DNA of 38,071 nt from JBEEJZ01 sp041168905 (GCA_041168905.1 JBEEJZ010000264.1:1-38071), one strand, 5' to 3'. Positions 1 to 7,798 are shown, numbered from the stretch's first letter. Made by a program: numbers and translations. Notes: a model not told the origin generated them from the letters alone.

Positions 1-594
1 GGGCAGGCAGCGTTCGCACAGCTGAATCAGGTTGCCTTCACCGATCTGGGCGTGGTAGAGGTCCAGGTTGAGTTTGTGGCCAGGCCGGTTGATGGCGGAC
101 ACCAGGGCCAGGGTGTCGGCGGCCAGCGCGAAGGGCACGCCCGGATGGTCTACCGGCAGGTTCAGGTTTTCAATCATGAAGGTCACGCCATGTTCTTCTG
201 CCAGGTCGGCGATGCGGTTCAAGGTGTCTCGCGCCTTCAGCCACATGGCGCCGGTGACCACCTCGCAAGGGGTGACGGGCAGTCCGCGATCACCCAGGCC
301 GGTGCCGTGCAGGTTGAGGCGATCCACCCGCAGGCGCTTGCCGACCTCGATGGACTCACGCGCGGTGCGCAGCAGCTCCTCGGCACCTTCGTCATCGGCC
401 AGGCGACCGCTCAGGTAGCCGGTCATGGACGAAAAGTGGGCACCTGAGGCTTCCAGCATGGCCAGGTCATGGGCTTGCCAGTTCCAGATGCCGACCTGGA
501 ATCCCATTTCGGTCAGGCGGCTCAATCGCCAGGCCATGGGGCGATCGGACCAGAGCATTTCCGCACATGCGGCCAGTTGAAATTGATCAGACAT
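1..594 (-). CDS. Sugar-phosphate isomerase/epimerase-like TIM-barrel protein (partial, C-terminus off the window)
   Basis: Reading leftwards from an ATG at 594 there is an open frame of 198 codons that runs off the left edge, so only the N-terminal part is present. The visible protein begins MSDQFQLAACAEMLW and contains segments typical of the AP-endonuclease-2/xylose-isomerase-like TIM-barrel fold: RVDRLNLHGTG, then FMIENLNLP with the metal-ligand-type glutamate, and LDLYHAQIGEGNL near the edge with the Asp/His pair. Hydroxypyruvate isomerase (Hyi) and inosose dehydratase/isomerase relatives share this pattern. It is divergent from the membrane hydroxylase at 900, and the 305-bp gap holds two LacI-type operators. 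Substrate cannot be fixed from the sequence; a sugar, polyol or hydroxypyruvate role is inferred from fold and neighbourhood. No strong ribosome-binding site is visible before the ATG. Confidence 0.8.
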   Translation of the reverse strand, partial: MSDQFQLAACAEMLWSDRPMAWRLSRLTEMGFQVGIWNWQAHDLAMLEASGAHFSSMTGYLSGRLADDEGAEELLRTARESIEVGKRLRVDRLNLHGTGLGDRGLPVTPCEVVTGAMWLKARDTLNRIADLAEEHGVTFMIENLNLPVDHPGVPFALAADTLALVSAINRPGHKLNLDLYHAQIGEGNLIQLCERCLP

Positions 595-690
595 GGTGGT
601 GGTGTTCAAAAAGTGTCAGGGCTTGGTTTGTTGGGACAACAGGCCACCGGGATCTGATTGGATCGTTGGAGGCGGGCTGAGTGTAGCGGG

Positions 691-710
691 GACTGCTACC
701 GGGTGCAATA
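691..710. promoter_or_regulatory. LacI-family operator-like site (copy 1)
   Basis: GACTGCTACCGGGTGCAATA matches 17 of 20 positions of the reverse complement of the site at 810-829. It has the CCGG-type centre flanked by TGC/GCA arms that is characteristic of LacI-family operators. It lies on the isomerase-proximal side of the divergent gap. A LacI-family regulator is encoded at 16824-17930; the pairing is inference. Confidence 0.6.
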
Positions 711-715
711 TCTTA

Positions 716-732
716 TTGAAAAACATTTTCAA
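716..732. promoter_or_regulatory. 17-bp perfect palindrome, possible operator
   Basis: TTGAAAA-ACA-TTTTCAA is a perfect 7-3-7 inverted repeat directly next to the first LacI-type site. Related GAA...TTTTC elements occur upstream of the PanB-like gene (11778), upstream of the RpiR regulator (15935) and upstream of iolG (18992). A/T-rich DNA makes chance resemblance possible. Confidence 0.4.
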
Positions 733-809
733 GAAAAAAATATTTGGAAAAAAATAATCAAAAATAAGGGTAAACACCAAGAAAACATCGTTTTGACCGA
801 TGCTAAAGT

Positions 810-829
810 GATTGCACCCGGTTGCAATC
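810..829. promoter_or_regulatory. LacI-family operator-like site (copy 2)
   Basis: GATTGCACCCGGTTGCAATC is a near-perfect palindrome: 18 of 20 positions are symmetric, with only one mismatched pair. It has a central CCGG and TTGCA/TGCAA arms, a classic LacI-family operator layout. It lies 70 bp upstream of the hydroxylase start and 119 bp centre to centre from copy 1, so repression by looping between the two is plausible. Confidence 0.7.
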
Positions 830-899
830 AATGGATCCGTGTTGCATCAGGTACGCCCCAAGGCGCTTTTTCACGGTTTTTCAGGAGTCACAGGTAGTC

Positions 900-1913
900 A
901 TGGACGATACGCAGTTCGGTGTGCGCAACAAGCGAGGTGATTTCGCGCCCAGCGGTCGGCGCGAGATTGCGCCTTTTTGGGCTTGGCCTGTGCAGCCGGG
1001 CAAGGTGCTGCGCTGGCTGCCCGGCTATGTCTGGCCCTGGAACCTGTTTCACCTTGCCACGGCACTGGCCTGGTGGTACTGGGTCATTCCCGCGCAAGAC
1101 ACTCTTCAGACAATCACCGGCTGGCCGCTGTATCTGCTGGCCGTGAACTGGGCCGCCTGCCTGGTGTTTTACGGTTTTTTTGAGTGGCATCTGTATGTGC
1201 GCAAAGCGCAGGACCGGCGCTTCAAATATCACCACAAGTTCCCGGCTGAGCAGCCATCGGATGTGTTCTGGTTCAAGAGCCAAAACATCGACAACTTCCT
1301 GCGCAGCTTTCTGATCTCGATCCCGCTGTGGACGGTGGTGCAGGTGATCTTCTTGTGGTGCTTCGCCAACGGTTGGGTGCCGTGGGTGCAATGGACCGAC
1401 GATCCTGTTTACCTGGTGCTGCTGGTATTGCTGGCACCCGCCATCCACGAGGTGCACTTTTACCTGATCCACCGCCTCATTCACTGGGGCTGGCTCTACA
1501 AGTGGATTCACTCCATCCACCACAACTCGGTCAATCCCAGCCCCTGGTCGTCATTGAGCATGCACCCAGTCGAGGCCTTTCTGTACCACGCGGTGGCGCT
1601 GTGGCATCTGGTGATTCCATCCAACCCGATCATTGCCATGTTCCAGCTGCACATGGCGGGCTTTGGCGCCATCAACGGGCACCTGGGATTTGAAAAACTG
1701 GAGCTTGGCAACGAGCGTGCCATGGACAGCCACGCTTACACCCACTACCTGCACCACAAGTACTTCGACGTCAATTTCGGCGGCGACGGCCTGGTGCCCC
1801 TGGACAAATGGCTGGGCACCTGGCACGACGGCACCAAGGAGGGCGACCGTCTGATGCAGGCCCGCTATGAAGCAAAACTCAAGCGCATGAATGCGCGAAA
1901 GGAGGCGGGCTGA
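900..1913 (+). CDS. Fatty acid hydroxylase / sterol desaturase-family membrane protein
   Basis: A 337-residue integral membrane protein of the di-iron fatty-acid-hydroxylase superfamily, which uses O2 and a reductant to hydroxylate or desaturate lipids. The three histidine clusters expected for the di-iron site are all visible: HEVHFYLIHRLIH near residue 190, HSIHHNS near residue 210, and HAYTHYLHHKYF near residue 283. Several hydrophobic segments lie before and between them. The ATG at 900 is preferred over an in-frame codon at 822, because 822 lies inside the second operator and AGGAG sits at 883-887. Its neighbours are the divergent isomerase and the downstream ABC importer (177 bp gap containing a terminator-like hairpin). 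The substrate is unknown; bacterial members act on sterols, carotenoids, sphingolipids or alkyl chains. Confidence 0.9.
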   Translation: MDDTQFGVRNKRGDFAPSGRREIAPFWAWPVQPGKVLRWLPGYVWPWNLFHLATALAWWYWVIPAQDTLQTITGWPLYLLAVNWAACLVFYGFFEWHLYVRKAQDRRFKYHHKFPAEQPSDVFWFKSQNIDNFLRSFLISIPLWTVVQVIFLWCFANGWVPWVQWTDDPVYLVLLVLLAPAIHEVHFYLIHRLIHWGWLYKWIHSIHHNSVNPSPWSSLSMHPVEAFLYHAVALWHLVIPSNPIIAMFQLHMAGFGAINGHLGFEKLELGNERAMDSHAYTHYLHHKYFDVNFGGDGLVPLDKWLGTWHDGTKEGDRLMQARYEAKLKRMNARKEAG

Positions 1914-2028
1914 CACAGAAGCCGCCCGGGTGCCCATGCCGCCCACAAGGCAAGCATGAGGCGCTCTCGTCACCCATGCCCGAGACAGCAATGCTGTTCA
2001 AGGTCATCACGCCATCCGGCGATTCCAC

Positions 2029-2057
2029 GGATGTCCTCCACTGGGAGGCATCCTTTT
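2029..2057 (+). terminator. Terminator-like hairpin before the ABC operon
   Basis: GGATG-CCTCC pairs with GGAGG-CATCC around an ACTG loop, with one bulged T, and is followed at once by TTTT. It could terminate transcription from the hydroxylase gene. It ends only 33 nt before the binding-protein ATG at 2091, and no good promoter is visible in that gap, so it may instead act as an attenuator in the importer leader. Confidence 0.55.
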
Positions 2058-2090
2058 GAACCCATCGACAAACGATACGAGGAGCTAAAG

Positions 2091-3071
2091 ATGAAATCAG
2101 TCAAGAACACCCTGAAAGTCGCTGCCGTTGCTGCCGCATTGGTCGCCAGCGCCACCGCTGCCATGGCCGCAGGTCCCAAAATTTTCGTGATCGGCGGCAA
2201 GGCGGACGATCCGTTCTGGTCTCGTGTGAAAAAGGGCGCTGACGAAGCAGGTCTGGTGGTCAAGGCCGCCGGTGGCTCCGTCACCTGGCTAGGCCCCCAG
2301 AACTACGACAACCTGGGCCCCGATGCCGCCAAGCTGATCCGCACCGCCCTGAGCCAGAAGCCTGACGCTATCGTCGGCCCGGACTGGGTGCCCGAAGCCA
2401 TGGACTCGGCCTTCAAGGAGGTCGTGGCTGCCGGTGTACCGCTCATCATCTACAACTCGGGTGGCATGGAAGCGGCCAAGCGCCTGGGCGCCCAAAATTA
2501 TGTGGGCAGCGAAGAGTACGTGGCTGGCATGGGCGGCGGCGAATACTTTGCCAAGAGTGGTGCCAAGAATGTGCTGTGCGTGAATACCCAGCCGGGCGCC
2601 GTCAATCAGGAGGCACGTTGCAAGGGTCTGGCCGACGGCATGGCCAAGGGCGGTGGCAAGGCCACACAGTTGCCTCTGCCCGCATCCGCTTTTGGTAATG
2701 CCACCGCCGTGGCGCAGGCCATCAAGGCTGCCCTGCAGAAAGACAAGAATGTGGACGGCATCATCACCATAGGCGCGAATGATGCCAACGCCGCCGCCAC
2801 CGGCATCAACCAGGCAGGTCTGACAGGCAAGGTGAAGTTGGGCACTTTTGACATCGATCCCGCCAACCTGCAGCGCATCAAGGACGGTACGCAGCTGTTC
2901 TGTATCGACCAGCAACCCTATCTGCAAGGATATCTGGCCGTCTCGCTGCTCAATGGCTATGTGCAATACGGCTTGAAGCTGCCCACTGCACCGGTCCTGA
3001 CCGGCCCTGGCATTGTGGATAAGAGCAACGTGGATGCGACCGTTGCAGGTGCTGCAGCCGGCGCGCGCTGA
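2091..3071 (+). CDS. Sugar/polyol ABC transporter periplasmic binding protein
   Basis: A 326-residue substrate-binding protein of the type-1 periplasmic-binding fold (ribose/fructose/inositol class). It starts MKSVKNTLKVAAVAAALVAS, a typical Sec signal peptide with an AMA-AG cleavage region near residue 25, so it acts in the periplasm. The mature protein opens with KIFVIGGKADDPFWSRVKKG and carries the alternating beta-alpha pattern of the fold, including GIITIGANDANAAATGI and a late FCIDQQPYLQGYLAV segment typical of this family. The ATG at 2091 is chosen over an upstream in-frame codon because AGGAG sits at 2080-2084 and the signal peptide begins there. It is the first gene of a binding protein-permease-ATPase operon resembling the FrcBCA class. 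The ligand is not determined; nearby inositol-type genes make a cyclitol or hexose plausible. Confidence 0.92.
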   Translation: MKSVKNTLKVAAVAAALVASATAAMAAGPKIFVIGGKADDPFWSRVKKGADEAGLVVKAAGGSVTWLGPQNYDNLGPDAAKLIRTALSQKPDAIVGPDWVPEAMDSAFKEVVAAGVPLIIYNSGGMEAAKRLGAQNYVGSEEYVAGMGGGEYFAKSGAKNVLCVNTQPGAVNQEARCKGLADGMAKGGGKATQLPLPASAFGNATAVAQAIKAALQKDKNVDGIITIGANDANAAATGINQAGLTGKVKLGTFDIDPANLQRIKDGTQLFCIDQQPYLQGYLAVSLLNGYVQYGLKLPTAPVLTGPGIVDKSNVDATVAGAAAGAR

Positions 3072-3089
3072 TCGCTGACTACTCACCAT

Positions 3090-3120
3090 CAGGCCCGGTG
3101 CATGCTGATGCTGCACCGGG
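3090..3120 (+). other. Intercistronic stem-loop after the binding-protein gene
   Basis: GGCCCGGTGCA (3090-3100) pairs perfectly with TGCACCGGGCC (3110-3120) across a 9-nt loop. There is no T-run after it. Such hairpins downstream of binding-protein genes are known to stabilise the upstream mRNA or reduce read-through, which gives more binding protein than permease; that role is inferred here. Confidence 0.7.
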
Positions 3121-3167
3121 CCCCGTCTCTCCAACCTGCGCCGCCACCAGGTGGCCCATTGCACACT

Positions 3168-4238
3168 ATGAACACGATGACGACAAGTGCTCCAGCCACA
3201 CATGCCAGGACTGAGGCCGGCGCTGGCGCGATCACCAGCTCCCTGGGCAGCCTGTTGCGCCGGCCCGAGACCGGCTCCTTCATTGGGCTGGTACTGGTGT
3301 TTCTATTTTTCTCGATCTTTGGCGGTGACTCTTTCACCTCGGCCAGCGGCGCAGCCAGCTGGCTCAATGTGGCCGCCGAACTGGGCATCATCGCGCTGCC
3401 CGTGGGCCTGCTGATGATTGCAGGCCACCTGGACCTTTCAGTCGGCAGCGTGATCCCCGCCAGCTCCATGACCATGGCCATCGTCTCTGGCTACTTTGGC
3501 CTGCCTGCTCCCGTGGGCATGGCAGCAGCTCTGGCACTGGGCCTGGCGGTCGGCTTCATCAACGGCTACCTGGTGGTGCGTACCGACCTGCCCTCCTTCA
3601 TCGTGACGCTGGCCACGCTCTTTGCGGTTGCAGGCTTCACCCTGGGCATGTCCGTCATCCTGACCGGAAGCACCAGCGTAGCTCTCAAGACCGACCCCAT
3701 CACCAAAGCGCTGTTTGGTGACTTCATCGACGGCAAGTATGAAGTGGTGTTGCTCTGGTGGGTCTTGGCCATTGTGGTGGTGGGCTATGTGCTGGGCTTC
3801 TCCAAATACGGCAACTGGATTTTTGCCCTGGGCGGCGACAAGGTCAGCGCCCGCAACGCCGGCATCCCCACCGATAAGCTCAACATCGCCTTGTTCATGA
3901 GCAGCGGCTTTTGCTCGGCCTTTGTGGGCATGTGCCAGGCCATTTTGTACAACAGCGCCCAGGTGTCGGCCGGGCAGTCGTTCATCTTCAACTCCATCAT
4001 TGCGGTGGTGGTGGGTGGCGTCATCCTGACCGGCGGCTATGGCTCCGTGGTGGGCATCGTACTGGGCACGCTGACCTTTGCCATCGTGAACCAGGGCATT
4101 TACTACACCAGCTTTGATGCCAACTGGGCAAGCCTGATCATCGGTGTGCTGCTGTTGGCCGCCGTGCTGATGAACAACACCTTCCGCAAGATGGCCTTGT
4201 CTTATTCCTCCCGCGCGAAAGTGAAGGTACAAAAATGA
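3168..4238 (+). CDS. Sugar ABC transporter permease
   Basis: A 356-residue inner-membrane permease of the RbsC/FrcC (BPD_transp_2) family. About eight to ten hydrophobic segments are visible, starting with FIGLVLVFLFFSIFGGDSF. The family-typical stretch GLLMIAGHLDLSVGSVIP near residue 85 and GGDKVSARNAGIP, the cytoplasmic coupling region that contacts the ATPase, are both present. The ATG at 3168 (MNTMTTSAP) is preferred over an in-frame codon at 3102, which would sit inside the intercistronic hairpin; no strong RBS is visible. The stop overlaps the ATPase start by 4 nt (ATGA), showing translational coupling. It forms the membrane channel of the importer whose binding protein is encoded just upstream. 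Confidence 0.93.
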   Translation: MNTMTTSAPATHARTEAGAGAITSSLGSLLRRPETGSFIGLVLVFLFFSIFGGDSFTSASGAASWLNVAAELGIIALPVGLLMIAGHLDLSVGSVIPASSMTMAIVSGYFGLPAPVGMAAALALGLAVGFINGYLVVRTDLPSFIVTLATLFAVAGFTLGMSVILTGSTSVALKTDPITKALFGDFIDGKYEVVLLWWVLAIVVVGYVLGFSKYGNWIFALGGDKVSARNAGIPTDKLNIALFMSSGFCSAFVGMCQAILYNSAQVSAGQSFIFNSIIAVVVGGVILTGGYGSVVGIVLGTLTFAIVNQGIYYTSFDANWASLIIGVLLLAAVLMNNTFRKMALSYSSRAKVKVQK

Positions 4239-5017
4239 AACAGCCACTGCTCAAGCTGACATCGGTCAACAAATCCTTCGGCCCCATCGATGTGCTGCAC
4301 GACATCTCGCTGGAAGTCCACGCGGGTGAGGTGCTTTGCCTGCTGGGTGACAACGGAGCGGGCAAATCAACCCTGATCAAGATCCTGTCGGGGGTCCACC
4401 AGCCCACCTCGGGCGCATTCGAGGTGGACGGACAAGCCGTCTCGCTCGACAACCCGCGCGATGCCAGCGAGCTGGGCATTGCGACCGTGCATCAATTTGG
4501 CGGCACTTTCCCCCTGATGAGCATAGGTCGATGTTTTTTTGTGGGCGCTGAACCCACCAAGGGCTGGGGGCCTTTCAGCATGTACGACCGCAAGACCGCC
4601 AATGCGGTGGCCGTGAGGGCGGTACGCGAATTCGGTATCACCCGTATCGACGATGGCGATCGCCTGGTGGGCGGCCTGTCGGGCGGCGAGCGTCAGGCGC
4701 TAGCCATCGCCCGCGCAGTGCACTTTGGCGCACGGGTGCTGATTCTGGATGAACCTACGGCAGCGCTGGGGGTGAAGGAAGCCGCCCACGTGCTGCGCAT
4801 CGTGCTGCAAGCCCGTCGCAAGGGCATCGCCGTCATCTTCATCACCCACAACGTGGTGCACGCCATGACGGTGGGCGACCACTTTGCGGTGCTGATCCGC
4901 GGCACCAAGGCCGCCGATTTCCGCAAGGGCGAGAAAAGTCGCGAGGAAATCACAGATCTGATGGCCGGTGGCGAGGCCATGGCGGAGCTGGAGGCCGAAA
5001 TCGAGAGTTACGCCTGA
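4235..5017 (+). CDS. Sugar ABC transporter ATP-binding protein
   Basis: A 260-residue ATPase that powers the importer from the cytoplasmic side. Walker A is GDNGAGKS near residue 38, the Q-loop is VHQFGG, the signature is LSGGERQALAIARA near residue 149, Walker B is VLILDEPTAAL, and the H-loop is FITHN. It has a single nucleotide-binding domain, unlike the roughly 500-residue double-domain ATPases of ribose and many inositol importers. This places it with FrcA-type systems, where the protein works as a homodimer. It overlaps the permease stop by 4 nt. Its 3' end lies only 4 bp from the end of the convergent SGNH gene. Confidence 0.94.
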   Translation: MKQPLLKLTSVNKSFGPIDVLHDISLEVHAGEVLCLLGDNGAGKSTLIKILSGVHQPTSGAFEVDGQAVSLDNPRDASELGIATVHQFGGTFPLMSIGRCFFVGAEPTKGWGPFSMYDRKTANAVAVRAVREFGITRIDDGDRLVGGLSGGERQALAIARAVHFGARVLILDEPTAALGVKEAAHVLRIVLQARRKGIAVIFITHNVVHAMTVGDHFAVLIRGTKAADFRKGEKSREEITDLMAGGEAMAELEAEIESYA

Positions 5018-5021
5018 GACC

Positions 5022-5648
5022 TTATGCCACCACAGCCGCCACAGCCGCGCCCAAGGTGGCGTGGGCGGCTTCGTCCAGGTGGATGCCATCCAGCGGGCTC
5101 ACGGCGATGTGTTCGCCCGCATACAAAAAGCCCACACCGCGCTGGGCGGCAATGCGGCGGTAATGAGCCGCCATGTGCGGGGCCTTGGCGGCGGCGCCGC
5201 TGAACATGTCGCTCAGGCAACCCACTTCCACCACAGGCGCGGGGCACACCAGCACGATGTGTGGCTGCGGGTGCCCAGGCAAGCTGTTTTCGCGGGTGAA
5301 ATCGATCAGCGCATGCAGACCTTCGGCAATGTCCTCGGCACTGGCGCCGAAGCGGGCTTTCAGGTCATTGGTGCCCAGCATGAAGACCACCGCATCCAGC
5401 GGGCGATGGCTTTGCAGGCAGGGCTGCAAGTAGCGCAGCGCATTGCGGTCGGCACCTTCCACCGGATCATCGCGGCCGACGGTGCGTCCGGGCAAACCTT
5501 CCTCGATCACACGCCAACCGGCCCCTAGGGCCAGCTGCAGCACACAGGGCCAGCGCACGGCGGGCGGGTGGCGGCGTTCGTCGTTGCGGTGCGCCATGGG
5601 CGCGGTGCCATAGGTGTTGGAGTCGCCAAAACAAAGCAGGTTTTTCAT
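5022..5648 (-). CDS. SGNH/GDSL-family hydrolase
   Basis: A 208-residue esterase/lipase-type hydrolase. The SGNH blocks are complete: FGDSNTYGT at residues 6-14 with the nucleophilic serine, MLGTNDLK with the block-III Asn, and DGIHLDEAAH near the C-terminus with the Asp/His pair. The ATG at 5648 (MKNLLCFGDSN) is chosen because the block-I motif normally lies within the first ten residues; a longer in-frame extension to 5783 has no family resemblance. No signal peptide is present, so it is probably cytoplasmic. It is divergent from the sigma-54 activator and convergent with the importer ATPase. Likely substrates are acyl or acetyl esters, for example an ester produced by the Baeyer-Villiger-type flavoenzyme nearby, but that link is inference. 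Confidence 0.88.
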   Translation of the reverse strand: MKNLLCFGDSNTYGTAPMAHRNDERRHPPAVRWPCVLQLALGAGWRVIEEGLPGRTVGRDDPVEGADRNALRYLQPCLQSHRPLDAVVFMLGTNDLKARFGASAEDIAEGLHALIDFTRENSLPGHPQPHIVLVCPAPVVEVGCLSDMFSGAAAKAPHMAAHYRRIAAQRGVGFLYAGEHIAVSPLDGIHLDEAAHATLGAAVAAVVA

Positions 5649-5773
5649 ACAAAAGTCTCGTTGGAGGGGCCTGGCCGACCATGCATGCAGCCCGGCCAGA
5701 CCAAGGGTAAGTCCCCTTGCTGGCCCGCACAAAGCACACGTAGTATGAATCAAGGTCCATAGCACCACCCGCC

Positions 5774-7744
5774 ATGAGAACACAACAGCAGGAACATATC
5801 GCCACCGTGATGCAGGTCGTCGACGGCACGCTGGCGGCCCCTTTGATCCACTCGCACGACGAGACCATCCGCACCTCCTGGCAACGCTGCGTGCACCAAT
5901 ACCGGCTGGACCCCACCCAGATGCAGGAAGCGGTGATTCTGCCCAGCGGCCGGCTGCGCGAGCACCAGGATCAGATGGAGGCCTTCATCCACATCGCACG
6001 CCATGGCCTGGAAACCCTGTACCAGCAGGTCGCCGGCATGGGCTATTGCGTGCTGCTGACGGACGCACGTGGCGTGACGGTCGACTTTCTGGGGGACCTG
6101 GTGTTCGAACCCAGCCTGCGCAAGGCCGGGCTCTACCTGGGCGCCGACTGGAGCGAACACCACGCTGGCACCTGTGGCGTGGGCACCTGCATCGCCACGG
6201 GCGAGGCGCTTACGGTGCACCTGAACGACCACTTCGACGCGACCCACATTCCCCTGACGTGCACAGCCGCGCCGGTGTACGACCCCTTCGGCAAGCTCAA
6301 GGCGGTGCTCGACATTTCGGCGCTGTCATCACCTGAGGGTAAGCAAAGCCAGCACCTGGCGCTGCAGCTGGTCAAGATGTACGCAGCGCACGTCGAAAAC
6401 GCGAGCTTTCTGCATCGCTTTCGCCACGACTGGATCTTGCGCCTGAGCACGGCACCCCAGTTTCTGGATGTCAGCCCCGAATACCTGCTGGCGCTGGACG
6501 CTGGCGGCCGCATCATTGGCCACAACCGGCGCGCGCAGCAGCTGCTGCAGACCGACTTGCGTACCTCGACCTTGCTGGGCAAGTCCTTCGATCAACTGTT
6601 CAACGCGCGCCTGGAAGACATGGGCCGTTTTGTGCTGGCCAGCCCCTCGGACCAGCGCGCCATCACGCTGGCGGGTAGCCAACACTTGCTGTTCATGCTG
6701 GCGTCACCGCCGCCCTCACGGCCCACTGAAATGCGGGCCGCAACGCCCGAGCGGGTCATACCGCCACCGCTGGCGGCACTGTCGGGCGGCGACCCGGTGC
6801 TGGACCGGCAAATCGAGCGCGCCGCGCGGCTGGTCAACTCGCCCATCAGCCTGCTCCTCACCGGCGAAACCGGCTCCGGCAAGGAATATTTCGCCAAGGC
6901 CGTGCACCAGAGCAGCGAACGACGCAGACAAGCGTTTGTGGCGGTCAACTGCGCAGCCATACCCGAGGCGCTGATTGAAAGCGAGTTGTTTGGCCACATG
7001 CCCGGCAGCTTCTCGGGCGCGGGCGCCAAGGGCAAGCGTGGCCTGATCCAGGAAGCCGACGGCGGCACCCTGTTTCTGGACGAAATCGGCGACATGCCGC
7101 TGGCACTACAGGCCAGGCTGCTGCGGGTGCTGGCCGAGCGCGAAGTCTGCCCTGTGGGGGCCACGCGGGCATTGCCGGTGAACATCCGCGTCATAGCCGC
7201 AACCCACGCCGACTTGGTGGCCCTGGTACGCCAGGGGCGGTTTCGGGACGACTTGTACTACCGCATCAATGGCGCACACATCACGCTACCGCCCCTGCGT
7301 GAACGCCAGGACCTGGGCCACATGCTCGACCGCATGGTGCAAAACACACAGGACGGTCAACATCAGGCAGACGAGCGACCCCTGACCCTGTCGGCGCCCG
7401 CCCGCCAGCGCCTGCTGCAACACCGCTGGCCTGGCAATTTGCGCGAGCTGCACAACGTGATTAGCTACGCCAGTTCGCTGTGCAGCAACCGACAGATCGA
7501 GCTGCACGACCTGCCAGACGAATGGGGCCGCGCGCCCAGCACAGCCAGCCTGCCCGTGGGCCCCGTGCAGGTACCCTCGAACGACGACGAACAGACCTTG
7601 CGGGCGGCTCTGAAGGCGGCGCAATGGAACGTCACAGCCGTCGCACGCCAGTTGCAGCTGTCGCGCATGACGCTGTACCGCCGCATGAAACGTTGGGGCA
7701 TCACAGCGCCGCATCGGCTTGATGGCGCAAATGATGCTGACTGA
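5774..7744 (+). CDS. AcoR-like sigma-54-dependent transcriptional activator
   Basis: A 656-residue bacterial enhancer-binding protein. The N-terminal part (about 60-190) resembles the GAF sensor region of AcoR-type regulators, followed by a PAS-like stretch (about 230-310). The AAA+ domain has Walker A GETGSGKE at 364-371 and Walker B GGTLFLDEIGD. The sigma-54-contacting loop reads GSFSGA (411-416) instead of the consensus GAFTGA. A Fis-type helix-turn-helix, NVTAVARQLQLSRMTLYRRM, ends the protein. It probably senses a small ligand and activates the sigma-54 promoter at 7911-7925 in front of the monooxygenase. Substitutions in the GAFTGA loop often affect activity in model proteins, although the central Phe is retained here. 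Confidence 0.93.
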   Translation: MRTQQQEHIATVMQVVDGTLAAPLIHSHDETIRTSWQRCVHQYRLDPTQMQEAVILPSGRLREHQDQMEAFIHIARHGLETLYQQVAGMGYCVLLTDARGVTVDFLGDLVFEPSLRKAGLYLGADWSEHHAGTCGVGTCIATGEALTVHLNDHFDATHIPLTCTAAPVYDPFGKLKAVLDISALSSPEGKQSQHLALQLVKMYAAHVENASFLHRFRHDWILRLSTAPQFLDVSPEYLLALDAGGRIIGHNRRAQQLLQTDLRTSTLLGKSFDQLFNARLEDMGRFVLASPSDQRAITLAGSQHLLFMLASPPPSRPTEMRAATPERVIPPPLAALSGGDPVLDRQIERAARLVNSPISLLLTGETGSGKEYFAKAVHQSSERRRQAFVAVNCAAIPEALIESELFGHMPGSFSGAGAKGKRGLIQEADGGTLFLDEIGDMPLALQARLLRVLAEREVCPVGATRALPVNIRVIAATHADLVALVRQGRFRDDLYYRINGAHITLPPLRERQDLGHMLDRMVQNTQDGQHQADERPLTLSAPARQRLLQHRWPGNLRELHNVISYASSLCSNRQIELHDLPDEWGRAPSTASLPVGPVQVPSNDDEQTLRAALKAAQWNVTAVARQLQLSRMTLYRRMKRWGITAPHRLDGANDAD

Positions 7745-7750
7745 ACGGGG

Positions 7751-7798
7751 TGTGACACCTGTCTCAGGCAGGGCTGTGACAGTCGTCTCGGTGTGACA
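7751..7798 (+). promoter_or_regulatory. Upstream activator site array (three TGTGACA repeats)
   Basis: TGTGACA occurs at 7751-7757, 7775-7781 and 7792-7798. The first copy forms an inverted repeat, TGTGACA-CC-TGTCTCA (7751-7766), and the second a degenerate one (7775-7790). They lie about 115-160 bp upstream of the -24/-12 promoter, the usual enhancer distance for sigma-54 activators. The adjacent AcoR-like protein is the obvious candidate binder. Confidence 0.65.

Larger units (their letters stand above)
595..899. promoter_or_regulatory. Divergent A/T-rich control region between isomerase and hydroxylase
   Basis: This 305-bp gap has no credible gene. Its centre (about 710-790) is strikingly A/T-rich compared with the flanking GC-rich coding DNA. 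It contains two 20-bp LacI-type operators (691-710 and 810-829) and a 17-bp palindrome (716-732), each listed separately. The arrangement is what one expects for a shared promoter region serving both divergent genes. Individual -10/-35 boxes could not be assigned with confidence. Confidence 0.7.

Noticed and set aside
2289..3203. 304-codon open frame on the minus strand opposite the binding-protein gene
   Set aside because: It is a shadow of a GC-rich gene with a signal peptide, RBS and fold motifs on the plus strand; the minus frame has no recognisable domains.
5649..5773. GC-rich inverted repeats CTGGCCG/CGGCCAG and CAAGGG/CCCTTG in the hydrolase/activator gap
   Set aside because: Short GC-rich stems are frequent by chance in such DNA and neither is followed by a T-run or matches a known operator form.
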